Shown here one piece after another: positions 18,649-27,310 of a stretch of DNA of 40,874 nucleotides; positions within the stretch are counted from its first letter, which is position 1; the number at the start of each line of letters is the position of its first letter. The stretch covers positions 1 through 40,874 of the forward strand of contig JAEUUP010000091.1 of NCBI GenBank assembly GCA_016787525.1, in the 5' to 3' direction. The position numbers were made by a program, and so were the translations under genes. Under the pieces are notes generated by a model, which did not search any database, was not told where the DNA came from, and saw only the letters and a list, made by a program, of their open reading frames with translations. The stretch is from Saprospiraceae bacterium. Lineage in GTDB: Bacteria; Bacteroidota; Bacteroidia; Chitinophagales; Saprospiraceae.

Positions 18649-19101
18649 ATGCCAAAATACATCCAAAACGACATAAAAATCAACGCCCCAGCCGCTGAAG
18701 TATGGGACGCATTGGTCAATCCAGAGAAGACAAAAGTGTATATGTTCGGTTGCGAAACGGTATCTGATTGGCAAGAAGGCAGCCCATTGTTGTGGCAAAT
18801 GGAATACGAAGGCAAACCTTTTGTTCCTGTCAAAGGACACATTGTGGAGTTGGACAAAAACGAATATTTGGCTTATACGGTCTTCGACCCACATGCGACA
18901 ATGCCCGATATTCCCGAAAACTATCTGACCGTCACTTACGAACTGTCGGAAGACAACGGACAAACCACATTGACGGTCACGCAAGGCGATTACGATACCG
19001 TCGCAGAAGGCGAAAGACGTTACAACGAATCCTACAACAACGGCATGGGTTGGCAACCGATTTTGGAACAAATCAAAACCTTGGTAGAGACCCCTCAGTA
19101 A
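18649..19101 (+). CDS. SRPBCC/AHSA1-like domain protein
   Basis: A 150-residue single-domain protein. The opening IKINAPAAEVWDALVNPEKT is the classic START-like (SRPBCC, AHSA1-type) first strand and helix, and the C-terminus YNNGMGWQPILEQIKTLVE is the long closing helix lining the hydrophobic pocket. The family binds small hydrophobic ligands or chaperones partners; the ligand is unknown. The stop codon TAA is itself part of a dispersed-motif copy: CCCCTCAGTA at 19091-19100 encodes the terminal T-P-Q plus stop. Confidence 0.88.
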   Translation: MPKYIQNDIKINAPAAEVWDALVNPEKTKVYMFGCETVSDWQEGSPLLWQMEYEGKPFVPVKGHIVELDKNEYLAYTVFDPHATMPDIPENYLTVTYELSEDNGQTTLTVTQGDYDTVAEGERRYNESYNNGMGWQPILEQIKTLVETPQ

Positions 19102-19170
19102 AACAGACTAAAAAATAATAAATCGGCGCATCACGCCACAAAACGATTCTTAACAAAACTAATAAAAACG

Positions 19171-19503
19171 ATGGCTTCTTTTCGAGTAGGTGAATCAGTA
19201 AAAATGAAAAAAGGCACAATGGATGCCGAGTATGACAAGTGGGATTTGAGTGGTTGGCAAGGTTGGATTGTCGCAACACCCAAACGTGGGCAAAGCGACA
19301 CGTATCAAATTCTTTGGGACACAAACACATTTAAAAATATGCCTTTGGACTTCATCGCACAAGCCAACGAAGACCAAGACGAATGGGATGTATATTATAC
19401 CGTGGCAGATGAATTGGAAACGGCATTTGCCAAAGATACAATGGAAGCCGCCAAAAAAACGGCGAAAGAGTGGCGAGCAAAGTATCCAAGAGAGGAAGAT
19501 TGA
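19171..19503 (+). CDS. Small acidic protein, SH3/KOW-like N-terminus (paralogue 2)
   Basis: A 110-residue paralogue of the 17571-17906 product, aligning from the N-terminus (FRVGESVKMKKGTMDAEY, then SGWQGWIV) to the YYTVADELETAFA region, with a different Lys/Arg-rich C-terminus. No signal or membrane segment. Family and function not recognised. A motif copy follows the stop codon (19519). The pair flanks a secreted protein and an SRPBCC gene, suggesting a local duplication before divergence. Confidence 0.8.
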   Translation: MASFRVGESVKMKKGTMDAEYDKWDLSGWQGWIVATPKRGQSDTYQILWDTNTFKNMPLDFIAQANEDQDEWDVYYTVADELETAFAKDTMEAAKKTAKEWRAKYPREED

Positions 19504-19567
19504 TAGCGAGAAAGGAGACCCCTCAGTATGTATTCTGTATTGATTATAAATGTAGGATTATCATAAA

Positions 19568-20908
19568 ATGAATAATTGGCGTGAATTAGTTGAATTATTG
19601 AGTCAATTACCTGTTTTAGAGAATTTAAATGTTCTCAAACAGCAAATGGACGACATCAGACCTTTGCCGTCTGATGTCGAAGGTAGAGTGATGCAGAAAC
19701 TGCGTTTGGAATGGAACTATCATTCCAATGCGATAGAAGGCAATAAATTGACTTATGGCGAGACTTATTCCTTTTTGATGTATGGCTTGACAGCAAAAGG
19801 CAAACCTTTTAAAGACCATTTGGACATAAAAGGACACAACGATGCGATTCAGTTTTTGACAAGTTTGGTAAAAGACGATAATGATTTAACGGAAGTAGAT
19901 ATTCGCAATCTGCATAAAATGATTTTGGTTGAACCGTATCAATCGCCCGCACAAACGCCCGATGGTCAAGCGACGACAAAAACAATCCGCATTGGAGAAT
20001 ATAAACAGCAACCGAATCATGTAAAAACACCGACAGGCGAAATTCATTATTTTGCCACAGTGGAAGAGACACCGATAAAGATGTATGAATTGGCGCAATG
20101 GTACAATGAAGCGCGACGCAATCCGAAAATACACCCCTCAGTATTGGCGGCATTTGTGCATCATCGGTTTGTCAATATTCATCCTTTCGATGATGGCAAT
20201 GGTCGTCTCGCCAGAATATTGATGAATTTGATATTGATGAAAAACGGTTATCCGCCCGCTATTGTCAAGTTGAAAGAAAGGACAGATTATTACCAAGCCT
20301 TGAACCAAGCCGATAGAAATGAATATACACCATTGATTGAGTTTATCGCAGAAGCCGTTTCTGATTCGTTGAGTTTATATTTGAAAGCGGCAAAAGGCGA
20401 AAGCATTGAAGATGATGGAGATTTGGATAAGGAGATTGCGTTGTTTAAGGGGAGTTTTGAGAGAACATATACATTGAGGAGTTTTGAGATTGAAAAAGAT
20501 ATTGTTTACAAAGTCTTATTACCTATTTATGATAGGGCAATTCCAAAACTAAAAGAATTTGATGAATTATTTGACAAAAAAGATACTAGAATTCACTTTT
20601 CAGATCTTAAAATTTTAGAAAGAACTACGCTAAATCAAACCTACGTAAATCAAAGTCATAGTAAGATAACCGCTTTTTATGATTGGAAAAACTTTAAAAA
20701 ATCTAAAAATTCATTTTATTTAAATTCATCAATAAAATTGAGTTTTTACGATACAGCTTATGAAATAGAACTTGAAAATCAAGTAATTGTAAGCAAACTT
20801 TATGATGAAGTTGTAACAGAATTAGAAAAACAAGAAGTGGCTAATAAATGGGTGCGTTCTGTATTTGAAAATTTAAAAAAGAAAATTGAAGAAGCCAATA
20901 AATCATAA
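19568..20908 (+). CDS. Fic-domain protein with N-terminal inhibitory motif
   Basis: A 446-residue Fic protein. The catalytic loop HPFDDGNGRLAR starts at His205, matching HPFx(D/E)GNGRxxR. An inhibitory helix motif (S/T)xxxE(G/N) is present as SNAIEG at Ser53-Glu57, placing it in the class with N-terminal autoinhibition (class II). Known chemistry: transfer of AMP, or another nucleotide phosphate, to target hydroxyls. Targets here are unknown, and no separate antitoxin gene is seen. The last about 160 codons (from about 20430) are much more AT-rich and lysine-rich than the first part, and I recognise no domain there. A dispersed-motif copy at 20134 gives HPSVLAAF just before the Fic core. Confidence 0.92.
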   Translation: MNNWRELVELLSQLPVLENLNVLKQQMDDIRPLPSDVEGRVMQKLRLEWNYHSNAIEGNKLTYGETYSFLMYGLTAKGKPFKDHLDIKGHNDAIQFLTSLVKDDNDLTEVDIRNLHKMILVEPYQSPAQTPDGQATTKTIRIGEYKQQPNHVKTPTGEIHYFATVEETPIKMYELAQWYNEARRNPKIHPSVLAAFVHHRFVNIHPFDDGNGRLARILMNLILMKNGYPPAIVKLKERTDYYQALNQADRNEYTPLIEFIAEAVSDSLSLYLKAAKGESIEDDGDLDKEIALFKGSFERTYTLRSFEIEKDIVYKVLLPIYDRAIPKLKEFDELFDKKDTRIHFSDLKILERTTLNQTYVNQSHSKITAFYDWKNFKKSKNSFYLNSSIKLSFYDTAYEIELENQVIVSKLYDEVVTELEKQEVANKWVRSVFENLKKKIEEANKS

Positions 20909-20942
20909 TTCGTTCATTTACTTTGGCACTTAACAATGTTGT

Positions 20943-21093
20943 AGGGCTACGCCCCGAATAATATATTTTAGAGATGGTTTTCTATCAACGTTTGGCACCT
21001 ACAGCGCAACAGTTAGAGTAGAAATGCGCCGTAGGTGCAAAACGTTGGTAGAAAATAAAAACGAACGCATATTAAAATCGGGGCGTAGCCCCA
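20943..21093. repeat. REP-like long palindrome upstream of the RAYT gene
   Basis: Outer arms GGGCTACGCCCCGA (20944-20957) and TCGGGGCGTAGCCCC (21078-21092) enclose a second pair (20978-21008 with 21025-21055) containing CACCTACAGCGCA and TGCGCCGTAGGTGC. The element can form one long hairpin. Confidence 0.8.
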
Positions 21094-21114
21094 AAACCAA
21101 AACATACAAAGAGA

Positions 21115-21576
21115 ATGGCAAACACTTATACGCAATTGCATGTGCAATTGGTTTTTGCAGTCAAATATCGCGAAGGCGTAATTGGCAAAGAATGGGAAGA
21201 AAGATTATATACATACATCACAGGCATTGTTCAAAATTTCAATCACAAAGTTTTGGCAATAAATGGAATGTCTGACCATATACATATTTTAGTCGGTATG
21301 CGACCGACACAATCCATTAGCGAATTGATGGAAGCGATAAAAGGTAGTTCATCAAAATGGATCAATCAAGAGAAATTTTTGAAAACAAAATTCGCATGGC
21401 AAGAGGGATATAGTGCATTCAGTTATACGAAATCCCATGTACCACAAGTTCAGAAATACATTTTTAATCAGAAAGAGCATCATAAAAAGGAATCGTTTTT
21501 AGACGAATATCGGCAAGTGTTAAAAGGTTTTGGAATTGATTATGATGATAAATACATTTTCAAACCTTTAGAATGA
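21115..21576 (+). CDS. REP-associated tyrosine transposase (IS200/IS605 Y1 family)
   Basis: A 153-residue Y1 HUH transposase, full length for the family. The HUH motif is DHIHIL (His55, His57) and the catalytic tyrosine is Tyr115 in QKYIFNQKEHHKK, followed by SFLDEY. Family knowledge: such enzymes cut and rejoin single-stranded DNA at hairpins. Hairpin repeats with the same core (GGGGCTACGCCCC) flank this gene on both sides (20943-21093 and from 21583), and related ones recur at 22046, 24733 and 25122. That makes it a likely domesticated REP-mobilising enzyme (RAYT) rather than an ordinary IS. No accessory tnpB was seen. The body lacks the dispersed 10-mer, though downstream repeat units carry it. 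Confidence 0.88.
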   Translation: MANTYTQLHVQLVFAVKYREGVIGKEWEERLYTYITGIVQNFNHKVLAINGMSDHIHILVGMRPTQSISELMEAIKGSSSKWINQEKFLKTKFAWQEGYSAFSYTKSHVPQVQKYIFNQKEHHKKESFLDEYRQVLKGFGIDYDDKYIFKPLE

Positions 21577-21582
21577 TGTTTT

Positions 21583-21764
21583 GGGGCTACGCCCCGATTG
21601 GGAAATGTTTTTAGCGTTGTGGGCTACCAATATTTTACGCCTACGGCGCAACTGTATTGAGTCGTTCTTTGGCGTTGTGGTTTTTAAAGAATGAACATTT
21701 ATAAAGTTTTCAAAACCACAATCAATGTGTTTTACCCTTGCGCCGTAGGCGTAAAACATTGGTA
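21583..21764. repeat. REP-like palindrome downstream of the RAYT gene
   Basis: It starts with GGGGCTACGCCCCGAT (21583-21598). A 26-bp arm at 21625-21650 pairs with 21739-21764 with one mismatch (TACGCCTACGGCGCA and its complement), and an inner pair TTGTGGTTTT/AAAACCACAA is nested inside. Confidence 0.75.
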
Positions 21765-22065
21765 GAAAATAAAAACGAACGCACATAAAAATTAGGGTAA
21801 AGTCAGTAGGGTAGAGACCCCTCAGTAAAGACTGAAAAAATTCCAACAAACGAATCAATATTAATGCGCCGTAGGTGCAAAAGATTGGTAGAAAATAAAA
21901 ACGAACGCATAAAAAATTAGATTGAAGTCCATAGGATAGAGACCCCTCAGTAAAGACTGAAAAAATTCCAACAGACGAATCAAGGTTAATTGCGCCGCAG
22001 GCGCAAAACATTGGTAGAAAATAAAAACAAATGCACATTGAAATCGGGGCATAGTCCCAAAACAT
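21740..22065 (+). repeat. Tandem 126-bp repeat, about 2.6 units, carrying the dispersed motif
   Basis: Units start at 21740, 21866 and 21992, each opening GCGCCG(T/C)AGG followed by ATTGGTAGAAAATAAAAAC. The first two contain GAGACCCCTCAGTAAAGACTG and the third is cut off before it. The unit combines half of the REP arm with the dispersed 10-mer. A decayed REP core GGGGCATAGTCCC is at 22046-22058. The repeat ends about 70 bp before nrdA. Confidence 0.85.
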
Positions 22066-22137
22066 TTTAAAAACAGAATAATAACCAAGCAATATATCTT
22101 TAAAAAAAAAATCAAGAAAAATCAAATTCATAGGACT

Positions 22138-24615
22138 ATGCAAGTTATAAAAAGAACAGGCAGACGCGAAGATGTGAGTTTCGACAAAATCACAGCGCGT
22201 ATCAAAAAATTGTGTTACGGGTTGAATCCACTCGTAAATTATATTGAAATCTCAAAAAAGGTCATCCAAGGTCTGTACGATGGTGTGACGACCACCGAAT
22301 TGGACAACCTCGCAGCTGAAACAGCTGCGTCTTTAGCCGCACAACATCCCGACTATGCGGTATTGGCTGCGCGCATTGCCGTATCCAATTTGCATAAAAA
22401 CACGGATAAATCGTTTTCGCGCACGATGAAAGAGTTGTATCACTACATTGACCCCAAAACAGGCGAAAAAGCTGGGTTGATAAGCGAAGACACTTTCAAA
22501 ATCATCCAAAAACACAAGGACAAACTCGATGCGGCTATCATTTATGACCGAGATTATGAGTTCGATTACTTCGGCTTTAAGACATTGGAGCGTTCTTATT
22601 TGTTGCGTATGAATAAAAAAGTGGTCGAACGTCCACAACAATTGTTCTTGCGTGTATCGGTTGGTATTCATGGCGAAGACATTGATGCGGCGATCGAAAC
22701 GTATAATTTGATGTCTGAAAAATGGTTCATCCATGCCACACCGACTTTGTTCAATGCTGGAACGCCTAAGCCACAACTCTCATCTTGTTTCTTGTTGTCT
22801 ATGACGGATGACTCGATTTCGGGTATTTTTGAGACTTTGTCGCGTTGTGCTAAGATTTCTCAATCAGCAGGTGGCATTGGTTTGTCAGTACATAATATTC
22901 GTGCCACAGGCAGTTATATCAAAGGCACAGGCGGTCAGTCGAATGGCATTATTCCTATGTTGCGTGTGTTCAACGATACAGCACGTTACGTGGACCAAGG
23001 TGGCGGTAAGCGAAAAGGTGCGTTCGCTGTCTATCTCGAACCATGGCACGCCGATATTTTTGAGTTCTTGGACTTAAAAAAGAATCATGGTAAGGAAGAA
23101 ATGCGCGCACGTGACTTATTTTATGCACTTTGGATTCCAGACCTTTTCATGGAACGTGTGAAAGATGACAAAGCGTGGTCATTGTTCTGTCCAAATGAAG
23201 CACAGAAATTGTACGATACCTATGGCGGTGAGTTCGAAGCCTTATATCATCAATACGAACGCGAAGGAAAAGCTCGCAAACAAGTAATGGCGCGCGAACT
23301 GTGGAATAAAATCTTAGAATCGCAAATAGAAACGGGTACACCTTACATTCTTTATAAAGACGCAGCGAATAAAAAATCCAATCAAAAGAATCTCGGTACG
23401 ATTCGTTCATCGAATCTTTGCACCGAAATCATGGAATATACGTCGAAAGACGAAGTGGCTGTGTGCAATTTGGCTTCTTTATCGTTGCCGAAGTATGTTG
23501 ATGTGCAACGTCAAGAATTTGATTTCCAAAAACTTTATGAGATTACGCGCGTTGTCACACGCAATTTGAACAAAATCATAGACATCAACTATTATCCGAT
23601 ACCCGAAGCCCGTTATTCCAATTTCAAACACCGTCCTATCGGATTAGGTGTGCAGGGTTTGGCAGATGCTTTTATCATGTTGCGTATGCCTTTTGACAGC
23701 ATCGAAGCACGTCAACTCAACAAAGACATCTTTGAAACCATCTACTTTGCCGCTATGACAGAGTCAGTTGCTCAAGCAGAGTTGCACGGACATTACGAAT
23801 CCTTCAAAGGTAGCCCCCTCAGTAATGGCGAATTTCAATTCGATATGTGGGGCGTTAAACCATCCAAACGTTGGGATTGGGAAAGCCTTCGCGCAAAGGT
23901 TCAACAGGTTGGCGCACGCAATTCACTTTTGCTTGCACCCATGCCAACAGCTTCCACATCTCAAATATTGGGCAACAACGAATGTTTCGAGCCTTACACA
24001 ACCAATATCTACACCCGTCGCACTTTGTCGGGCGAACACATCGTTGTGAACAAACATTTGCTCAACGATTTGGTACGTTTGGGATTGTGGAATGATGAAA
24101 CCCGACAAGTTATCATCGCTGCCAATGGTTCTATCCAAAACATCGAAGGCATTCCAGACACTTTGAAAGCCTTATACAAAACCGCTTGGGAGCTTTCGAT
24201 GAAAGCCGTCATTGATATGTCAGCCGACCGTGGCGCATTTATTTGTCAATCACAGTCTTTGAACCTGTTCATGGAGTCTGCGACCTTCTCCAAATTGACT
24301 TCCATGCACTTCTATGCTTGGCAAAAAGGTTTGAAAACAGGTATGTACTACCTCCGCACTCGTCCAGCAGCCGACCCAATCAAATTCACCTTGTCTGCCA
24401 AACACCAACGCGTAAGGGTAGGAGAGTATGCAGACGTAGTAACCCCCTCAGTCAATTTGATGTCAAGCCCTGCTTTGGTCGAAGACATTCCAAACCAAGT
24501 CAGCATTGACTTTTCAGCTGTCAAAACCATTTCCGCACAGGAGATATTAGAAGCCGAAAACTTCCCCAATGCTTGCAGTTTGGACGATCCCGATTGCATG
24601 GCTTGTTCAGCTTAG
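22138..24615 (+). CDS. nrdA: Ribonucleoside-diphosphate reductase large subunit, class Ia
   Basis: An 825-residue R1 protein. An N-terminal ATP-cone (about 1-90, starting [16 protein letters not shown]) gives allosteric activity control. Catalytic residues read as C217 and C443 (redox pair), N426, C428 and E430 (NLCTE, thiyl radical site), and the radical-relay Tyr pair in [10 protein letters not shown]. The C-terminal thioredoxin-reducible pair is C820 and C823 (CMAC). Numbering is one less than mouse R1, again pointing to the eukaryote-like branch, matching nrdB. It carries one exact motif copy (SPLSNG, 23815) and one near-match (TPSVNL, 24444) at surface-like positions. It is separated from nrdB by the RAYT/Fic interval and followed by its own strong terminator. 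Confidence 0.97.
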   Translation: MQVIKRTGRREDVSFDKITARIKKLCYGLNPLVNYIEISKKVIQGLYDGVTTTELDNLAAETAASLAAQHPDYAVLAARIAVSNLHKNTDKSFSRTMKELYHYIDPKTGEKAGLISEDTFKIIQKHKDKLDAAIIYDRDYEFDYFGFKTLERSYLLRMNKKVVERPQQLFLRVSVGIHGEDIDAAIETYNLMSEKWFIHATPTLFNAGTPKPQLSSCFLLSMTDDSISGIFETLSRCAKISQSAGGIGLSVHNIRATGSYIKGTGGQSNGIIPMLRVFNDTARYVDQGGGKRKGAFAVYLEPWHADIFEFLDLKKNHGKEEMRARDLFYALWIPDLFMERVKDDKAWSLFCPNEAQKLYDTYGGEFEALYHQYEREGKARKQVMARELWNKILESQIETGTPYILYKDAANKKSNQKNLGTIRSSNLCTEIMEYTSKDEVAVCNLASLSLPKYVDVQRQEFDFQKLYEITRVVTRNLNKIIDINYYPIPEARYSNFKHRPIGLGVQGLADAFIMLRMPFDSIEARQLNKDIFETIYFAAMTESVAQAELHGHYESFKGSPLSNGEFQFDMWGVKPSKRWDWESLRAKVQQVGARNSLLLAPMPTASTSQILGNNECFEPYTTNIYTRRTLSGEHIVVNKHLLNDLVRLGLWNDETRQVIIAANGSIQNIEGIPDTLKALYKTAWELSMKAVIDMSADRGAFICQSQSLNLFMESATFSKLTSMHFYAWQKGLKTGMYYLRTRPAADPIKFTLSAKHQRVRVGEYADVVTPSVNLMSSPALVEDIPNQVSIDFSAVKTISAQEILEAENFPNACSLDDPDCMACSA

Positions 24616-24646
24616 TAAATTGTGTTCACTTATACTATATGTCTTT

Positions 24647-24681
24647 GCGGCGGGTCTTTATCAAGACTCGCCGCTTTTTTT
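24647..24681 (+). terminator. Intrinsic terminator after nrdA
   Basis: Arms GCGGCGGGTCTT and AAGACTCGCCGC (one G-U pair, loop TATC) are followed by seven T residues. A dispersed-motif copy follows immediately at 24685-24694. Confidence 0.9.
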
Positions 24682-24781
24682 GGCCCCCTCAGTATAAAAT
24701 GCCATTTTGAGAGATTGTGATTATTGATGTTATGGAGCTACGCCCCGATGGGTCTATTCATTTGTCGCGTTTTCTACAAAT

Positions 24782-25101
24782 ATTTAGCACCGCTGGTGCA
24801 TTGAATCCGTACTTTATGCACCAGCTGTGCTAAACCTTGGTAAAAAATAGCCTTCTGCTCAATCATGATTTCAAGTTGCTGATGCTCTTTAAACCCGTAG
24901 GGTTGCCATTTTGGTAGCAATAAAGCACCCGTTTGTTTTCAATGCCGTAGGCATGGCATTGTGTAAAGCAAATGAGTGATTAACGCCTTTATAATACCAT
25001 GCCTACGGCATTCAATAATCTTCTCTATTCCTATTTTCTACCCCAATGCCAACCCTACGGGTTTAAAGTATATCAGCAAATTGAAACCATCATTGAGCTT
25101 A
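24782..25101. repeat. Nested-palindrome element, copy A
   Basis: Nearly identical to 25286-25605, 504 bp away in direct orientation. Outer arms (from CTCAAT near 24858 to ATTGAG near 25098) include TTTAAACCCGTAGGGTTG and its complement. An inner pair is built on ATGCCGTAGGCAT and ATGCCTACGGCAT. The block is itself bracketed by inverted GAGCTACGCCCC (24735) and GGGGCGTAGCTAC (25122), REP cores like those near the RAYT. No ORF is plausible. Confidence 0.85.
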
Positions 25102-25285
25102 ATCTTTTACCGCTTTTTATAGGGGCGTAGCTACATAATTCGAAGGTTTAAAGAATCTCGTATAAACCACGCGCAAATCACAAAGTAAAGTCAAGAATAT
25201 AAACTGTCGCGTCAGCGACAAAACGTTTATAACCCGCACACCCCATGCACCTCCTTCGTCACGTAGTGACGACACAGCATCAGAG

Positions 25286-25605
25286 ATTTAGCACCGCTGG
25301 CGCATAAGTTACAAGTCCAATGCACCAGAGGTACTAAACGTTGGTAGAAAAGAGCCTTTTGTTCAACCATAATTCCAAGTTGCTGATGCTCTTTAAACCC
25401 GTAGGGTTGCCATTTTGGTAGCAATAAAGCATCCGTTTGTTTTCAATGCCGTAGGCATGGCATTTTGTAAAGCAAATGAGTGATTAACGCCTTTATAATG
25501 CCATGCCTACGGCATTCAATAACCGTATCTATTCCTATTTTCTACCCCAATGCCAACCCTACGGGTTTAAAGAATATCAGCAACTTGAAACCATCATTGA
25601 GCTTA
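25286..25605. repeat. Nested-palindrome element, copy B
   Basis: Second copy, differing from copy A mainly in the first 70 bases (ATTTAGCACCGCTGG start conserved) and by scattered substitutions in the rest. Several changes fall in arm positions and leave the palindromes intact, for example inner-arm CCATGCCTACGGCATT preserved in both. Confidence 0.85.
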
Positions 25606-25650
25606 GAAAAATTTTAAATTTTCCTAAATCTGGGTAGCCCTATTCAATGT

Positions 25651-25905
25651 CGCTATCACATTTAATGATGCTTCAACGACATTTAATTATGCTTCAATCA
25701 CATTTAATTACACTTCAACGACATTTAATTATGCTTCAATCACATTTAATTATGCTTCAACGACATTTCTTTTTGCTTCAACGACATTTCTTTTTGCTTC
25801 AATGACATTTGTTTTTGCTTCAACGACATTTGTTTTTGCTTTAACGACATTTATTTATGCAAGAGCAAAAACAAATGTCGTTGAAGCAAAAACAAATGTC
25901 GTTGA
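25651..25905. repeat. 21-bp minisatellite with two terminal inverted units
   Basis: About ten direct 21-bp units (25651-25860), consensus TTCAACGACATTTAATTATGC, shifting to TTTGTTTTTGC variants on the right. Two units are then in reverse orientation (25864-25884 and 25885-25905, GCAAAAACAAATGTCGTTGAA), able to pair with units 8-9. Units 2-5 alternate ACGACA and ATCACA, a 42-bp higher-order period. There are no unique spacers, so it is not a CRISPR array, and no start-codon-led ORF spans it. Confidence 0.85.
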
Positions 25906-26143
25906 AGCAAAAACACGAAAAGCACCGCCATACTGAGGGGGTGTTCCGATTGATTTTGAATGCCTTAGCGGCAAATGAGCATAGGAGAGGAGCGACATTT
26001 ACTTTTTCAGAACAAAATGAAGGGTGCTAAAAAATGTAGCGATTTGCAAGGTTTGTTCTTCTTATTCTACCCGATTCCCGAAAATATCCATTAGGTTTGT
26101 GTCTCAAATTGACAGTTATTTTAAGCAAATCGAATCAATCAAA
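25906..26143. other. Region between minisatellite and murG
   Basis: It holds one dispersed-motif copy (25931-25940). The frame upstream of murG is open from 26024, but the residues encoded there look like untranslated leader. No promoter could be assigned with confidence. Confidence 0.4.
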
Positions 26144-27256
26144 ATGAATATCATCATCAGTGCAGGCGGTACGGGCGGACACATTTTTCCTGCCGTTGCC
26201 GTCGCAGACGAATTGAAACGAAGAGACCCCTCAGTAAACATTCTCTTTGTCGGTGCGGAAGGTAAAATGGAAATGGAGCGTGTGCCGAAAGCAGGTTATG
26301 CCATCGAGGGATTGTGGATTGCAGGTCTGCAACGGCGTTTGACGCTGCGCAATCTTTGGTTGAATCTTCAATTACCTATCAAACTCGTCAGCTCGATGCT
26401 GAAGGTGCGGCGCATTTTAAATGATTTCAAGCCCGATATAGCTGTGGGTTTCGGTGGTTTTGCTTCGGGCCCGACGTTGAGAGCTGCTGCGAACAAAAAT
26501 ATTCCTACCATTCTGCAAGAACAAAATTCGTATGCGGGTGTCACCAATAAGTTGCTGGCGCAAAAAGCAGCGAAGATTTGCGTGGCTTATGAGGGTTTGG
26601 ACAAGTTTTTTCCTGCCGATAAATTAGTCTTAACGGGCAATCCTGTACGTTCTGATATTTTGGCCATAAAAGCCAAACGTACTGAGGGGGTCAATTACTT
26701 TGGTTTAGATCCTCATAAAAAGACGATTGCGATTCTTGGTGGTTCGTTGGGTGCAAAAACATTGAATGTCGCTATGGAAACGAGCGCGGCCTTGATTAAA
26801 GACCAATCGAACGTACAGATTTTGTGGCAATGCGGACGTTTGTACGAAGAAGATTTTAAAAATGGGCAAGCTGCCCAATTGCCCAATGTGCAGATGCGGC
26901 CGTTTATTGACCGCATGGATTTGGCTTATGCCGTTGCCGATGTGATTGTCGCTCGTGCGGGGGCTTTGACGATTTCGGAATTATGTCTTGCAGGCACCCC
27001 CTCAGTATTAGTGCCTTCGCCCAATGTTGCCGAAGACCATCAAACAAAAAATGCCATGGCTTTGGTGAATAAAAAAGCCGCGCTCTTGGTGCGTGATGTC
27101 GAAGCGAGTGAAAAAATGATACCGACCGCATTGGAACTCATCGCCAACACAAGTCTGAGTGCCGATTTGAGTCAAAATATACTCAGTCTCGGTAAGCCCA
27201 ACGCGGCGAAAGATATTGCCGACGTGATTCTCGCCACCATTCAAAAACGGACGTAG
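26144..27256 (+). CDS. murG: UDP-GlcNAc:lipid-linked MurNAc-pentapeptide GlcNAc transferase MurG
   Basis: A 370-residue GT28 glycosyltransferase that makes lipid II on the inner face of the cytoplasmic membrane. I chose the ATG at 26144 because the product then begins MNIIISAGGTGGHIFPA, the canonical MurG N-terminus with the GGTGGH loop (residues 8-13). Further signatures are VGFGGFASGP, QEQNSYAGVTNK, LTGNPVR, LGGSLGAKTLN and the C-terminal UDP-GlcNAc site ARAGALTISELCLAGTPSVLVPSP with EDHQTKNA. Other mur/fts genes are not neighbours here, so it is outside a dcw cluster in this window. Three dispersed-motif copies lie within it (26227 in DPSVN, 26680 in RTEGV, 26998 in TPSVL), all at positions tolerant in the family. 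Confidence 0.96.
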   Translation: MNIIISAGGTGGHIFPAVAVADELKRRDPSVNILFVGAEGKMEMERVPKAGYAIEGLWIAGLQRRLTLRNLWLNLQLPIKLVSSMLKVRRILNDFKPDIAVGFGGFASGPTLRAAANKNIPTILQEQNSYAGVTNKLLAQKAAKICVAYEGLDKFFPADKLVLTGNPVRSDILAIKAKRTEGVNYFGLDPHKKTIAILGGSLGAKTLNVAMETSAALIKDQSNVQILWQCGRLYEEDFKNGQAAQLPNVQMRPFIDRMDLAYAVADVIVARAGALTISELCLAGTPSVLVPSPNVAEDHQTKNAMALVNKKAALLVRDVEASEKMIPTALELIANTSLSADLSQNILSLGKPNAAKDIADVILATIQKRT

Positions 27257-27310
27257 CGTTTGTGCGGGTTTTGTGTTACCTTCTAAATCATCCTTTCAAT
27301 CCATTCAATC

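Noticed and set aside
21740-22065. Second CRISPR candidate or tandem protein repeat
   Set aside because: Only about 2.6 units of 126 bp, the whole unit is repeated including what would be the spacer, and no plausible ORF covers it.
25651-25905. CRISPR-like array
   Set aside because: Units are 21 bp head to tail with no unique spacers, and no cas gene is in the window.
25651-25940. Open heptad-repeat reading frame across the minisatellite
   Set aside because: The frame has no start codon at its beginning and ends at the dispersed motif (TAC TGA); both strands are open only because the unit is 21 bp.
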